Shown one piece after another: positions 25,101 to 36,985 of a stretch of 64,000 bases of DNA; within the stretch, counting starts at the first letter, position 1; each line of letters starts with the position of its first letter. The notes beneath the pieces are model-generated. The model saw only the letters and a program-made list of their open reading frames with translations, was not told the origin of the DNA and did no database searches. The stretch comes from Bettongia penicillata ogilbyi (lineage: Eukaryota > Chordata > Mammalia > Diprotodontia > Potoroidae): NCBI GenBank assembly GCA_023548195.1, contig JAJHZJ010000028.1:1630001-1694000 (forward strand), in the 5' to 3' direction. The position numbers were made by a program, and so were the translations under genes.

Positions 25101-25160
25101 TGGAATTGCTAAATAATCACTTCACCTTCACCTTGACTCTGTTACTATCAAGCCAGGTCT
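22111..25160. other. Mostly unassigned AT-rich sequence
   Basis: No gene was recognised. The C/T-rich stretch at about 24000-24720 resembles the 5' region of an L2-clade element in composition, but no diagnostic motif was found. Open frames at 22324, 23304, 24006, 24225 and 24825 are short and without domains. Confidence 0.35.
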
Positions 25161-25185
25161 TAGCTTGTACCCTTCTTCCTTTCAG

Positions 25186-25478
25186 TGGTCATCCCTTCTG
25201 AGAAGGATGTCGTTGCAGAAAATTCCTCCTATAGCCAGTTGGCTCCAAATGACACCTCTAAAATTCATGAAGTTGCCTCTAAGGCTGGAAATGTCTGTGT
25301 CCGTGATACTGTTCAGTTCTTTATACTCAGGGAAAGAAACACAAAGAGGAAACTGCCAAGTTCTTGAGATCTTGTCTCAGGATCATTTAGCTGTCACATA
25401 TTCAAACTGCTGGGGTAGAAGTGGAGGAAAAGTACACGTTCCTTCCTCCAAGCCCAGAGAGAGCTCCAAGTTGTATAT
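25186..25478 (+). other. Possible exon or decayed gene copy
   Basis: A pyrimidine tract ending 'cccttcttcctttcag' (AG at 25184-25185) is a good splice acceptor, and 'atat|gtgagtat' (GT at 25479-25480) is an acceptable donor. The 293-base interval between them is open in one frame throughout (25165-25482). A second frame reads 'VIPSEKDVVAENSSYSQLAP' and stays open to 25367, with an amino-acid mix more like real protein. I do not recognise either translation. Chance splice-like signals around unrelated sequence remain possible. Confidence 0.25.
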
Positions 25479-25589
25479 GTGAGTATATATATATAGGTAT
25501 GTAGATATAGATATATACATAGAGAGTAAAAATAAAAGTTATTTGCACCCTTAAAATATATTGATTAACCTAGATATAAAGAGAGATTT

Positions 25590-26860
25590 TACAAGAAAAT
25601 TAGAACATGGAACATATTACTTCTCAGACTTATAGATAGGTGAACAATTTATGAATAAACAAGAGATAACAAAATTAGGTGCAAAATGGACAGTTTTGGT
25701 TACATTAAATTAAAAAGGTTTTGTACAAATAAAACAAATGTAGCCAAGATGAAAAGGAGAGCAGAAAATGGGGGGGGGGCATTTTATACACAGTTTATCA
25801 GATAAAGTTCTCGTAACTATAATATATAAAGAACTTTGCCAAGTCTGTAAGAATATGAGTCATTCCTCAATTAATAAATGGCCCAAAGGACATGAACAGG
25901 TGGTTTTCTAATGAAATCAAAACAATTTATAGTCATATAAAAATGTTCTAAATCATTATTGATAAGAGAGATGCAAATTAAAACAACCTTGAGATATCAT
26001 TTTACATCTACTAGATTGTCTAAAATGTTAGGAGGGGAAAATGACAAATGTTGAAAAGATGTGGAAAAATTGGGACATTAATTCATTGTTGGTAGAACTG
26101 CAAAATGATCCAAATCATTTTGGAGAACAATCTGGAATTATGGTCAAAGAGTTATTAAGCTACCTATATTCTTTGACCCATCAATACTACTACTTGGTTT
26201 TTTTAAAGATGATTTAGGGAAAAAGGAAAAGGATCCATATGTTCTAAAATGTTTATAGTAGCTCTCCTTATGGTGGCAAATAATTGGAAATTGCAGGGAT
26301 GCGCATCAATCAGGAAATGGCTGAACAAGTAGTGGTATGTGATTGTGATGGAGTACTACTGTGCTATAAGAAATGATGAGCTCAATTATTTTAGAAAACA
26401 TGGAAAAATTTGCATGAAATAAAGAGCAAAATGAGCAGAATCAAGAGAACATTATATAGAGTAAAAGCAATATTGCTTTAAGAAGAACTTTTGAGAGAAT
26501 AAGTTATTTTGTTTATTATAGTTACCAAATTAACTATAAAAAACATAAGAAAGACACTATCTGCATTCAGAGAAAGAATTGATAAATAGAATTATAAATA
26601 GAATAATTTTACACACACACACATATACACATGCACATATATACCTATTTGTGTCTAATGTTAGCTATATCTAGGATGAGATGGGGAGAAAAAAATTTAC
26701 ATGATAATTTTGTTGTATACTTAAAAGGAATAATAAATTGAGCATAGTAGATTTGCAGTTTTTGTACAGTCATCTTTTTATTGTACCAGATTATGGAAAT
26801 ACTTGTTTTATTCCATAAATTTAAAATAAAATTTAAAAAATAAATTTTAAAATGTCTATT
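25590..26860 (+). mobile_element. L1 3' end, 5'-truncated
   Basis: It begins in late ORF2 ('gttttgtacaaataaaacaaatgtagccaagat', 'ttcctcaattaataaatggcc', 'gagatgcaaattaaaacaacc'). It runs through the ORF2 C-terminal stretch ('attcattgttggtagaactgcaaaatgatccaa') to the 3' UTR and an A-rich end near 26860. This order matches the copy at 17280-18275. It holds G and CA runs but no open frame. Confidence 0.85.
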
Positions 26861-27049
26861 GATTGGGTAGCTTTTCTGGACTCAGTTTCAATGCTCTTTG
26901 ATATAGCCCTTCTTCCTGCTGTTATTACAGGATCCAAGACATTACTGCATCATTCCAAAGTCCTTCAACACTGAGCACCTATGTCCCAAGAAGTAGGTCA
27001 GAAAACTCAGGTCAAATCCAAAAATACCAGATACACAAGTCCACATAAG

Positions 27050-27520
27050 CTCATCCCCAAATATGCTCATCCCAACACAGCCTCCTTGTAACTCTTGACT
27101 TTAACATAGTAGTTGATCATTTGATCACTACCCCCTCCTGGTATTCTCTTCCCTTGGCTTCTGTGACACTGCTCTCTTCTGGTGCTTTTCCTGTTTGTCT
27201 GACTACTCCTTCTCAGCATCCTCCATTGGTTAGTAGCCTGATGTCTTCTGTGTGGATGTTCTACAACACTCTATCCCATTTTCTCTCTATACTTGGTGAT
27301 CTCCCTTGTTGATCTTATCTACAACATTTCTTTAAGTGGCACCAACAATATCCATCTAATAACCCAAGATCCTCATAGTTCTCGCCTATTCATGCCACCC
27401 TAATTGAGGTCCTCATCACTTCTCATCTAAACCATCATAATAAGCTACCTAACTGATATCTTTGACTCCAGTCACCACCATCTCCAATCGATCCTTCAAA
27501 CAGCTGTCCCCATCTCCAAA
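27050..27520 (+). repeat. L2-clade LINE RT fragment
   Basis: 'gtagttgatcatttgatcact' followed by 'ctcccttggcttctgtgacactgctctcttctgg' matches the RT region after the motif-A Asp of L2 elements (compare 62340-62440, 'gttgattactctctcttcc ... gacaccactctctcctgg'). Only a short open frame remains (27121-27312). Confidence 0.6.
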
Positions 27521-27700
27521 CTAACAACACTTGATATTTATATAGCACTTAACAAGATTTACAAAGCATTTTGCATATATATTAAATTTAATAAAAATTT
27601 AATAAGTGACTGCCTGTTCAAGGCACTGTTACACATATTATCTAATTTGATTCTGACAAAAATTCATGAGACAGATTCTATAAGTTTCCTTCTTTTGCAA
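27521..27700. repeat. MIR-like fragment
   Basis: 'gatatttatatagcacttaacaagatttacaaagcattttgc' plus 'cacatattatctaatttgattctgacaa' resembles the piece at 6860-6962. Confidence 0.5.
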
Positions 27701-27784
27701 ATAAGGAAGTGAAGGCTTTTTAAATTAGTTAGATAACTTTCATTATGATATCCAATGCTTATCATTTACATTCTGTTCTTTGTT

Positions 27785-27997
27785 ACTGTTGTTCAGTGAT
27801 TTCAGTCATTTCTGACTCTTTATGACTCCATTTGGGGTTTTCTTAGCAAAGATACTGGAGTAGTTTGTCCTTTGAGGAAACTGAGACAAAGAGAGGTGAC
27901 TTGCCCAGGGTCACACAGCAAGTATCTGAGGCTGGATTTGAACACAGATTTTACTGACTCCACACTCAACGTTTTGTGTACTGTATCATCTAGCTAC
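27785..27997 (-). repeat. tRNA-headed SINE with an RTE/BovB-like tail
   Basis: On plus it reads 'tgttcagtgatttcagtcatttctgactctttatgactccatttgggg', 'gcaaagatactggagtagtttg', 'aggaaactgaga', 'tgcccagggtcacacagcaagtatctgagg' and 'atcatctagctacacc'. The reverse complement is therefore a tRNA-like head, a CORE-like middle and a tail with 'cagtc.t.tctgactctttatgac' wording, as in RTE/BovB-mobilised SINEs. It is a different SINE from the MAR1-type copies and older. Confidence 0.75.
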
Positions 27998-28399
27998 ACC
28001 ATTTTGCTATGGCTGTTCTATAATATTCAAATATTAGATTTTCTAGTAGAAGAATTCCATATAGGCATTTTATCCTTTGACTGCCTAGGATCTAACCATC
28101 AGTAGTTCATTTAGCTTACTAGGCAGAGTTGCTCTAAGTGAATTTTCCATGAGCAAAGCAACACTATGACAATGGAAAGGTAAAGTATAACATTTGATAA
28201 GACCAATCAGATGTTACAACCGCCTCCAAGAAACTAGTTTTACAACAGGCTGTTGGAGTCATGTAGAGATCACTGGCCTGTATGATGCCCAGCCTAGAAA
28301 TCCAATTCAAAGCTGTACCTACAGAAATTAGAACACTTGGGCAGCCAGAAAGGAAGTGCAGTTGAAAATCACACAAAAGACCACCAGCTAGGGCTCAAG

Positions 28400-28585
28400 A
28401 GAGGACCTACCTTAAAATGTTTGGTAAATAGAATTCTTGTCACATTACTATAGCTATTCCTTTTTTGTGAAAACAGACCATCTCAGAGAGGTTAACTGAT
28501 TTGCCTGTAGTCACATAAGTAATAAATATGAGCAGAAGTTTTGAAATTCTGGTATCTAAATGCTGTTAGTTCAATATTCTGCTGT
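28400..28585 (-). repeat. MIR-type SINE fragment
   Basis: 'gaccatctcagagaggttaactgatttgcctgtagtcacataagt' reads as a reverse-strand MIR core. The tRNA-like head is badly decayed. Confidence 0.5.
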
Positions 28586-28589
28586 CTCT

Positions 28590-28940
28590 CTCTAAAACAA
28601 AGGTCTGACCATATTGCTTCCCTGTCCAAAATCAGCTTCCATATAAAACACAAACTCTTAGCCTGGGTTTTAAGGTCTTCCACAATCTAACTCTAATCTT
28701 TCACATTTTACCACTTCATATATTCTATTTCAGCCAGACTTTACTACTGGTTGCTCCCTAATCTCAAAATAATAATTTAGTGGAACTCAGTATTTGCATA
28801 AGCCATGACCCTTAGCCAGAAGACACTCCTTCCTCATTCACTGCATTCAGAATCCTTACCTTCCTTCAGATTTCAATCTAGTTGCTACGTCTTTCATGAA
28901 ATCTTCCCTAATCCCTGAAACTGAAAATGTTCTTTTCCTC
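28590..28940 (+). repeat. L2-clade LINE 3' coding fragment
   Basis: 'ggtctgaccatattgcttccctgtcc', 'aaggtcttccacaatctaactc' and 'ctttcatgaaatcttccctaatccct' are the phrases that follow one another in the C-terminal part of L2-clade elements (compare 63530-63850). Confidence 0.65.
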
Positions 28941-29444
28941 CTCAAATTTCCTTTCAGAATTTTGCCTGGATTCTCACCTTTTCCCTATCACATACTATAT
29001 TATATTATACTTATCTGCATGCATGTCATATCACTTTACTTCAGTAGAAAAATTACAGGAATTATTTCATTTTTTCTCTTCTCTCCATCACATAACAGAA
29101 GGTTTGGTTGCATAGCCAAAGTCGCCAAGAATACACCTCTTCTATAAAATAAGACTCACTTATAATTTACTTTTAAAGTATTTAACAAGTATTTGTTGAA
29201 TCACATTTTTAAGCAGTAGGGAAATACTCACCATTCCTTTATGGACAGTGGATAGTGCATTCATCTTTGTACATTCGATAGCTGTATCTTTGAATACGAA
29301 GCACAGAAAATATAACCTAAGAAGTAAAAATACTCAAATGCACCTTGTGATCTCATCAGTGTGGATGCTCCCGCCAACTATGCAGGTTGTGACCCATCCA
29401 CGCCTGCCTAGTCATTGCCATACTTTTTCATTCCTCCTATAAGT

Positions 29445-29800
29445 TCTTCACAGAGGCAACTCAACACTCTGTAGTCTTTCATTTTCCTCTGAAGTCAAAA
29501 AGGAACCAATGGAGAGCATAAGTTGACTAGTACAGTCTTGGTTTTTAATGATATATTTCCTCAGTTGTCTCACTTGCTCTAGATCTTTTTCATATTTCTT
29601 ACTTACTAAGGGATGCAACCTGTTCACATGCATTTTACATATTTCCATTGTCCTCTGAGTGATTTTCATTTTTAATACTTTGAAAACAATAGTGTTCCAT
29701 GACTTGTAACCATACAATAACAACAGTAGAAATGTTGTTAACAAAACGGTGGGTCTGTGTTTTTCTGAAAAGCACTGGATCATTACAGAGTGTTAAATCC
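29445..29800 (-). pseudogene. Non-LTR RT C-terminal remnant (same LINE type as 39.2-43.2 kb)
   Basis: A 111-residue minus-strand frame includes 'LLYGYKSWNTIVFKVLKMKI' and 'TQRTMEICKMHVNRLHPL'. This resembles the segment downstream of RT in RTE-like LINEs, where 'LYGsetW...le..qr.mER.ml' is typical. The frame starts mid-domain and I see no flanking RT motifs. The link to the LINE at 39.2-43.2 kb is inferred from family resemblance. Confidence 0.5.
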
Positions 29801-30055
29801 TTTAAAAATATACTACAGCTGAATCTTACTTAACTGAGCAGATGAATTCCTGAAAAGTTTACATATTGGTAAATCACATTTTGTTTTTCCATTAGCTTCT
29901 ACTAAAGAATAGGAAATCCACTAATATAACAAAATAGAAATAAGATATGTTTAAATCATTTAGTAATACAGCAGTTATGTTATTTAAAGAAAATCTAATT
30001 TTCCAATAAAATATTAATAGTTCAAAATATCAAGTATCTCTAATTTCATTAGTGA
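29801..30055. other. Unassigned AT-rich sequence
   Basis: No feature was recognised. Confidence 0.4.
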
Positions 30056-30059
30056 TTTC

Positions 30060-30350
30060 ATCCTGCTGCCAAACTAATTGTTGTGAAAGACAGATTAGAC
30101 CATGTGACCCCTCCGCTTCAATCAAGTCCAATGGTTTTCCATTACCTCTGGGATCAAGTATAAACTCCTATGTTTAACTTTTAAAGCCCTTCACAACCTG
30201 GCCCCAATCTATCATTTTAGCTTCATTAGACCATCCTCGCCTCTCTCATTTTTTTATACAACCAAACAAACCTTCTCTTTCTTTCTCATATAATGCACTC
30301 CATCTCTCCATTTATTGTCTTTGTACAAATAATTGTATTGTTCTCTTAGT
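30060..30350 (+). repeat. L2-clade LINE 3' coding fragment
   Basis: 'agacagattagaccatgtgacccctccgcttc', 'ccattacctctgggatcaagtataaactcc' and 'aagcccttcacaacctggcccc' match the C-terminal coding part of L2-clade elements. Confidence 0.75.
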
Positions 30351-30364
30351 TATCCCCAAAAATT

Positions 30365-30750
30365 GATTGGGGATTTATTTATTAAGAATCTGCTTCAACT
30401 CAGAAATTATGCTAGGTCTTGGAGGTACAAGTACAAAGAAATTAAACAAATTAAATAAATAAAAACCTATCTGTGAGAGGTTTAAATTCCAATTGGGAAG
30501 ACAACAAATACATATTAAGTACAGCAAAAATCTAAAATGAATAAATGCAAATAATTAGAAATTAATTAAAAATGAGGTAGTTTAGGAGGGAAGGCCCTTG
30601 TAGTAGGAAGAATCAGAAAAGGCTTCATGCAAGATACACTGCTCAAGTTGCATCTTAAAGGGATAGAGAGATTCTAGGAAGTGGAGGTAAGAAGAGGGTA
30701 AATTCTATAAATTCTAGACAAAGTTACACAGAGTGTAGCTGGAAAGCAGC
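30365..30750 (-). repeat. L2-clade LINE 3' end, first of two tandem copies
   Basis: On plus it runs from 'gatttatttattaagaatctgcttc ... ggtcttggaggtacaa' to 'gagggaaggcccttgtagtaggaagaatcagaaaaggcttcat'. This is the same order as the next copy, at 30765-31440, so two L2 ends lie in the same orientation. Confidence 0.65.
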
Positions 30751-30764
30751 ATCTAAGGAAGTTA

Positions 30765-31440
30765 AATCAAGTCAACAAACATTTATTAAGCACCTAACAT
30801 GTACCAGGAATTGAGTTAAGCACTGAAACAATGAAAAGCAAAAAGTAGCCCCTCCTCTCACAGTTTAATGGGGAGATACCATGCAAACAACTGTGAACAA
30901 ACAAGATATATGCAGGGTAAAGTGGAGATAATCACAAAGGTAAGGCACTAGCATTAACAAAGATAGGGAAAAGCCTCTTAGAGAAGGTAAGATTTTAGCT
31001 GAGATTTGAAGGAAGCCAAAAAAGGCAGGAGAGGGAGTTGAAGAGGGAGAGAATTCCAAGCAGAGGGAATGGCTAGTAAAAAATGCAGTCAAGAGAGGGA
31101 GTTTGTCATTACAGAAAGTTCCAGGAGCCAGTGTCGTGGATCCCAGAATATTTTGGGGTGATTAAAATATAGGAATACTGGAAAAGAAGAAAGGTATTCT
31201 ATTTAATACCTATTAAAGCTGAAAGCAAGACTGTCAGCCAAGAAAGGAGGCAGGAGGAGGTGTAGAGGGACTTAAAAAGGGAAGGTGCAAACCTTAGTTT
31301 TTGTGGAAACAAAGGTAGGCAATGAATAAAGGAAAAATAAAAAGATTTGCTTGTTGCAGTGAGGATCCAATAGAAATTAGATAGCATGCATTTGTTATGT
31401 ACTCAGCACATTTTTTTCCTTTAATTTTTGAAGGAAGGAA
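30765..31440 (-). repeat. L2-clade LINE 3' end, second of two tandem copies
   Basis: On plus it reads 'catttattaagcacctaacatgtaccagg', 'agcaaaaagtagcccctcctctcacag', 'aggtaaggcactagcatta', 'gattttagctgagatttgaaggaagcc' and 'gagggagagaattccaagcagaggg'. This is the marsupial form of the reverse-strand L2 3' region. The open frames inside (30865-31092, 31199-31387) are shadows. Confidence 0.75.
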
Positions 31441-31655
31441 AGAAATAAATATTTATTTAACAACCTCTACATGCCAGGTACTATGCTACGTGCTTTGCAA
31501 GTATTATCTCAATTTATTTATTTTTATATGCACTTATAATCTTTCCTTCCTACTGCAGGCCCTGTTGAACAAAAACAAAACAAAAAAAAAAAACCTCATC
31601 ATAAACACATATAGTCTAGCAAAACAAATTTCCCATATTGCCCATGCCTGAAAAT

Positions 31656-31740
31656 GTCTCTGTCTCCATCTCTGTCTCCCTCTGTCTTTGTCTCTGTCTC
31701 TGTCTCTGTCGCTGTCTCTCTGTCTTTCTGTCTCTTTTCC
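31656..31740. repeat. (TCTGTC)n-type simple repeat
   Basis: About 80 bases of CTGTCT/CTCTGT units with several interruptions. Confidence 0.9.
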
Positions 31741-31799
31741 CTACCTCTTCCTTACTAAAGCGCATGGAATGTTTCATTTTTACTCATCTAAACTTGTGC

Positions 31800-34700
31800 A
31801 ATACCATTCATTGATAAGAATTCTAAAGTCTTTCAAAAGTTTTCTCTCTTTTGTTGATAGATAAATCATTTTCTGCTTACTTTGTTCTGCATCAGTTTGA
31901 GACCTCAATTTCCTCAAAAATTGTACCTTTCATTATTTCTTATAGCACAATAATATTTCATTGCATTCATATATCATAATTTGTTTAGTCATTCCCCAAA
32001 AGGAAGATGTCTACTTAAGTTTCAAATTTTGAGCTATCATGAAAAGAACTGTTATAAATAGTTGTGTCCATATAGGTCCTTTTTCTTTTCCTTTGATGTC
32101 ATGGGGGTCTACATGGGGGATAGACAAGTTGAAGGATATGCACAATTCAGTTACTTTGGACATAGTTCCAAATTGCTTTCCAGAATGACTGGACTAATTC
32201 TCAACTCCACTGTAGTACACTCGTGTCTATGTTTTTCTAGAATCTCTCTAACATTTGTCATTTTCCTCTTCTTATAATCTTTGCCAGTCTGGTGGTTTTA
32301 AGGCAGAATCTCAGAGTTCCTTTACTTTGCATTTCTCTGTTTTAATGACTGTGTGCTATTTTTTCCCTTAAGGATTTCTTCTTTTGAAAATCCTCTACTA
32401 ATATCCTTTAATGTGTCTATCCATTTAGCTACATCTTAATTTACAAATTTAAATCAATTATGTATCTATCCTGGATGAGATTTTTATCAGAGAAACTTGC
32501 TAAAATTTTCCCCCTTTTTGCCTGTTTCCCTTTTAATTTAGTTGCCATTGGTTTGCTTGCACAAAGCTTTTAAAATTTTATATAATTAAAAATTGTCCAT
32601 TTAATCTTGTTTGCTGTTCTTTATTTAATCATGAACTGTTCCTCTATCCTTAAGTTTGAAAGGTAAATTCTTTCTTGATTCTCTAATTTGTTTATAATGT
32701 GAACTTTTATATTTGGGTTGTGTATCCACTTACAGCTCATCTGGGTACATGATATGATGTACTTGTCTCAAACTAATTCCTGACAGACTTCTGTTAAATA
32801 ATCTCAGTAATTTTTATCAAATAGTGAGTCCTTCCCCCAGTAACTGGATTTTCGGTTTAGCATATACTACTCTGCTGTGTTTATTTACTTCCATATATTA
32901 TATAAATAATTTGTTCCACCAATTGACCTTTCTACTTTTTTTAACTAGTATCAAATTATTTTAATGATTGTTAACTGATTTTCTGATACTGATAAATCCC
33001 CTTTCTTCCCACTTTTTAAAAATTAACATACTTGAAATTCTTAACCTTTTGTTTTAGATTTATAAAATATTCCTTTGGGAGTTTTATTGATACAGCACTA
33101 TATGAGTAAATTAATTTAGGTGGTAGTATCATTTTTGTTTTGTTGCATCAATTAATCCATGAGCAATTAATTTAGATCTCTTTATTTATACAAAAATTAT
33201 TTTGTAGATTCACATAATTCTTGTTGCATCTTGACAGATACACTTCCAAATATTTTTAAGTTTCCGTAATTGTTTCTAATAGGATTTCTCTTTCTAGATC
33301 TTCTTGTTGAGTATTGTTGATAATATATGATTTATATAGATATAAATCATTGCTTGCTAATTTGCTGAACTTATTGTTTCGATTGATTTTTAGCTTACTT
33401 TTTAAAGTTTTCTATGTAAACCATAATCAAACCATTTGCAAGAAGCAATAGTTCTGTTTCTTCTTACATGTTTTTACTTCTTCAGTTTCTATTTCTTGTT
33501 TTACTTCACTATAACTGGCAATTTTAGCACTATGTTAAATAGTAGTAGTAATAATGAGTATTTTTGTTTTAACCCCTGGTTTTATTAGAAAGTGTATGAA
33601 CTTTGTCTATTACATATAATCTTTGCTTTTAGATTAAATATTGTATTTATTATACTAAAGAAAAATCTATGTATTCCTATGCTTTCTAGGGGTTTTAATA
33701 AAAAATGGCACTGGTTTTGTCAAATTATTAGAAATAACAGCTAATATTAAAAATTAATTGCTCTTTGAATATTTGATATAATTCATTTGTAGATCCTCCT
33801 GGGCCTAGAAATTTTTTTCTTTGGGAGTTCTTTTATTGTTAATTTTCAGTAAAAACAATTTGGTTTTCTTCTTTTAAAAAAATTATATGGATAACTATTT
33901 TATTTTATTAGCTGTTTATTTTTTTTAATGCAGCCCCTAGCTTATTTAGAAATTCAATGGATGTTTTGGTTTCAATTTTATCAATATTTCTTCATTTTCA
34001 AAATTTCTACTTTATAATTTAGTTGAGAACTTGCTATTTGTTATCATTCAAGGTTGTATTTTTATTATATACCCTATTCGCTGATTTTTATTTTTTTTAT
34101 TTAACAACAGTATTCTAGAAATACAAATTTTACCCTAAGAAATGATTTGGTATATTTTGTTATTACCATTTTCTTTGATGAAAGTTTTTATTATTTCTAT
34201 AACTTATTCTTTAACCTACCAGTTCTTCAAAATGTTATTTAGTCTCCAATTACTTTTTAATTCTTTCTTTAAGGGCCCTTTATCAAATACATATTATCCC
34301 ATGGCGATCAATAAATACTTTTAACATTTCTGCCTTTCTACATTTTTTGGATAAGTCATTATGCTCTAGTACATAATCAGTTCTTGTAACAGTACCATGT
34401 GAAGCTAAGGCATATGTAATTTCTTTATATTCTCCTTCAGAAATCATGAGAGATGTACTTTTCTATTTTTTTCTAAAGTTCTATTTTTATCCTTAGCTTC
34501 TTTCTTATCTCTTGATTAGATTTGTCTAAGTCTGAAAAGAGTGTATTACATTCACCAATTAATAAAGTTTTATTGTTTATTTCTCCTTCTTTCCCTCATT
34601 TGACTTTTCCTTTCAGTATTTAGATGATTTGTTATTAAGTATTTATATGTTAAGTATTGATATTGATGCTGGAAAAAAATCATCATCTATGATGCCCTTA

Positions 34701-35885
34701 AGAATAATATAATTTCCCTGCCTATCTCTTTTGATCATATCTATATAGATATATATACCACAGCCTTATGTGAAATCATAATTACTACCTCTGCTTTTTA
34801 AAAATTCAAGCTGAAGCATACTAGCTTTTGTTCTAGATATTTAATTCTATATGAATTTTCATATTTCAAACATGTTTCTTGTAAGTAATGTATTGTCAAA
34901 TTCTGTTTTCTAATCCATTCTGTTAATCCTGTTCCATTTTGAGAGTGAGTTCATTTCAGTCAGAGTTTTAATTATTAAATGTGCACTTCTCTTCATCTTG
35001 TCATCTTGCACCCTTTCCCCCAGCCTCCAGTCCTTTACAAAATAAAAGTTGTCAAAAAGAGAGTGTGACAGTGATATTGTGATTTTTTAAATGAAATCAC
35101 TTTTTTCTTGCTGCTACAGTTTTTCTCTTTCCTTTAATTTACATATAATCCCAAGTGTTTATTATTTCTTTCTCATTTTTTAAATCCCCTCTTCTCTTTC
35201 TCTCTCCAGCATTTGAGGATTTTTTGCTTATGAGTATTCCCTTTTTAGGGAATACTGTGTTCCTTTTTAGATCCCTCACTCCCCCTCCTTTGCCTCTTTA
35301 TCCTCCTTTTTTCCTTTTGAGTTTATTGTAGTTTAATGCCAAATATTTGTGGGTAGTTTACTGTGTTTAATCTTCCTTTATCTGTTTCAGGTGAAAGTGA
35401 GGTTTATGGAATACCAATACTCCCCACCCCTTTTTCTGTAAACTCTTCATCTTGTGTATCTCTATTATGATTCATTCCCTTCCTCCTCCTTTTTACCCCA
35501 GTATAGTCCCATTCATGGGATTTTAATCTTCTCAAAAAGACCTCAGAACATAAGAAAACCCTACATGGACTATCTGTCATACTTACTTTTATTTACAATT
35601 TTAAGTATATTAAGGTTTTAATGAGCCATTTCTTATCCCACTGTTAACACATAAACAAATCCCCCATATTCCTTTCAGGGTAAATAAATATGTATACCCT
35701 TCTAGTTTCTCTTGACCCCTACATTTTCACTTCAAAATGTCTATTCACTTCAGGTGTTTTCATCAAGAATGTTTACACATCCTCTATTCCATGAAATGTC
35801 CTTTTCCTCTTGGAATTATACTTGGCTTAACTGGATGAGTTATTCTCTTTTGTAAGCCCCACATAGGGTATTTTTGGTGGTTATG
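31800..35885 (-). mobile_element. Degraded L1 with most of ORF2 and the end of ORF1
   Basis: At 31925-32240 the minus strand has the ORF2 C-terminal part (on plus: 'gcacaataatatttcattgcattcatatatcataat', 'agttccaaattgctttccagaatgactgg'). RT- and endonuclease-region text runs on to about 35480. At 35784-35880 an ORF1 C-terminal piece encodes 'RITHPVKPSIIPRGKGHF', matching the 'RITYPAKLSIILQGK' of the HAL1-like ORF1. Stops and frameshifts are everywhere. This is the longest L1 coverage in the window (about 4 kb), but no 5' UTR was seen. Confidence 0.8.
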
Positions 35886-35989
35886 TTCCTTTACATGTGT
35901 CATCTTCCCACTATCCCCCTCTTCTGCTTCTATTTGCAAGCTGCTGAAAGTAGCTATTGAACATCTACAATTGTGTTGACTGCGTGCGA

Positions 35990-36240
35990 TGTAAGGTTGA
36001 GATTTAGCAAGATGAGTAATGATAGGACAAGGAGTCAAGGGATTCAAGAACAAAAGACAGTGTAGATTTGACATTGCTATTGAGTTACAAACTATTTTAC
36101 CAGAAGCTACATTTTTTTTGGTGCTAGATACACACAGGATATGGGACTTTTATATTCATTCTGTAGCTCAAAACATATCCCAAGGTTTATGTTCAAATTA
36201 TAACCTGTTCCTTTTACATGCATTTGTCTAATGTGACATA
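35990..36240. other. Unassigned sequence
   Basis: No repeat recognised. The open frame at 36019-36231 has no domain. Confidence 0.35.
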
Positions 36241-36244
36241 CTTC

Positions 36245-36340
36245 AATTTGACCACTATTTATTAAGCACCTACTATATGTAAGGCTAAACCCTAAGGATA
36301 AAATATTGTGCCTTTAAAAAGTTTACATTCTGCTGAGTGA
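36245..36340 (-). repeat. L2 3' tail fragment
   Basis: 'ctatttattaagcacctactatatgtaagg', then 'cctttaaaaagtttacattctgctgag', is the reverse-strand L2 3' tail. Confidence 0.7.
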
Positions 36341-36799
36341 GGCAAGAATACAATTTACACACAAATTAAAACACACAAAGTAATTTGCGGGGGAGAGGAC
36401 TAACTGTGGTTGAGCCTTGAATGAAGATAACATAAGTCTCAGCAATCTCCAAATCATCGGAGTAGTCAAGTCATAACATAAGCTATTACATAGGTTAAAT
36501 ATATTCACAGATCAAACTATGTCCTCTGAAATATAACTATCTATAGTAAGAGCCTTTTATGATTTGTCTACATGGAGATTAGCAGACCTCTCTCCAATCA
36601 TCAACACTGTAAAAAGGTTATTCATTTTACAATTCTAATAAAGGATAAGTTATTTAATATTCATTTACTAACCTATGCTTAGTCTTAAGCAGATTCTTTG
36701 CACATCAGCATAACAGAAGTTATTAAAATAATAATTTTTATCATTCAAGAAACTTAGATACAAAACATCCAAAGATTTTCCCAAGTAAGAATGGAAATT

Positions 36800-36985
36800 C
36801 CAAAGGAAGCAGTGTTGCATAGTGGGTAGAGTCTACCCTGAATACTTGGATTTAAGTCCTACATCTAAGACATACTGGTTGTGTGATCCAAAGTAAATCA
36901 TTTGACCTCTCAATGTACCTGGAAAACTTTAACACTAAAACTTGAAGAATAGTTGTAAAACAGTTATTGCATTGATATAAGGAGT
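36800..36985 (+). repeat. tRNA-derived SINE (MIR/MAR-like)
   Basis: 'gcagtgttgcatagtgggtagagtc' followed by 'cttggatttaagtcctacatctaagacatactggttgtgtgatcc' and 'tttgacctctcaatg' is a plus-strand tRNA-like head plus CORE. Diverged. Confidence 0.65.
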
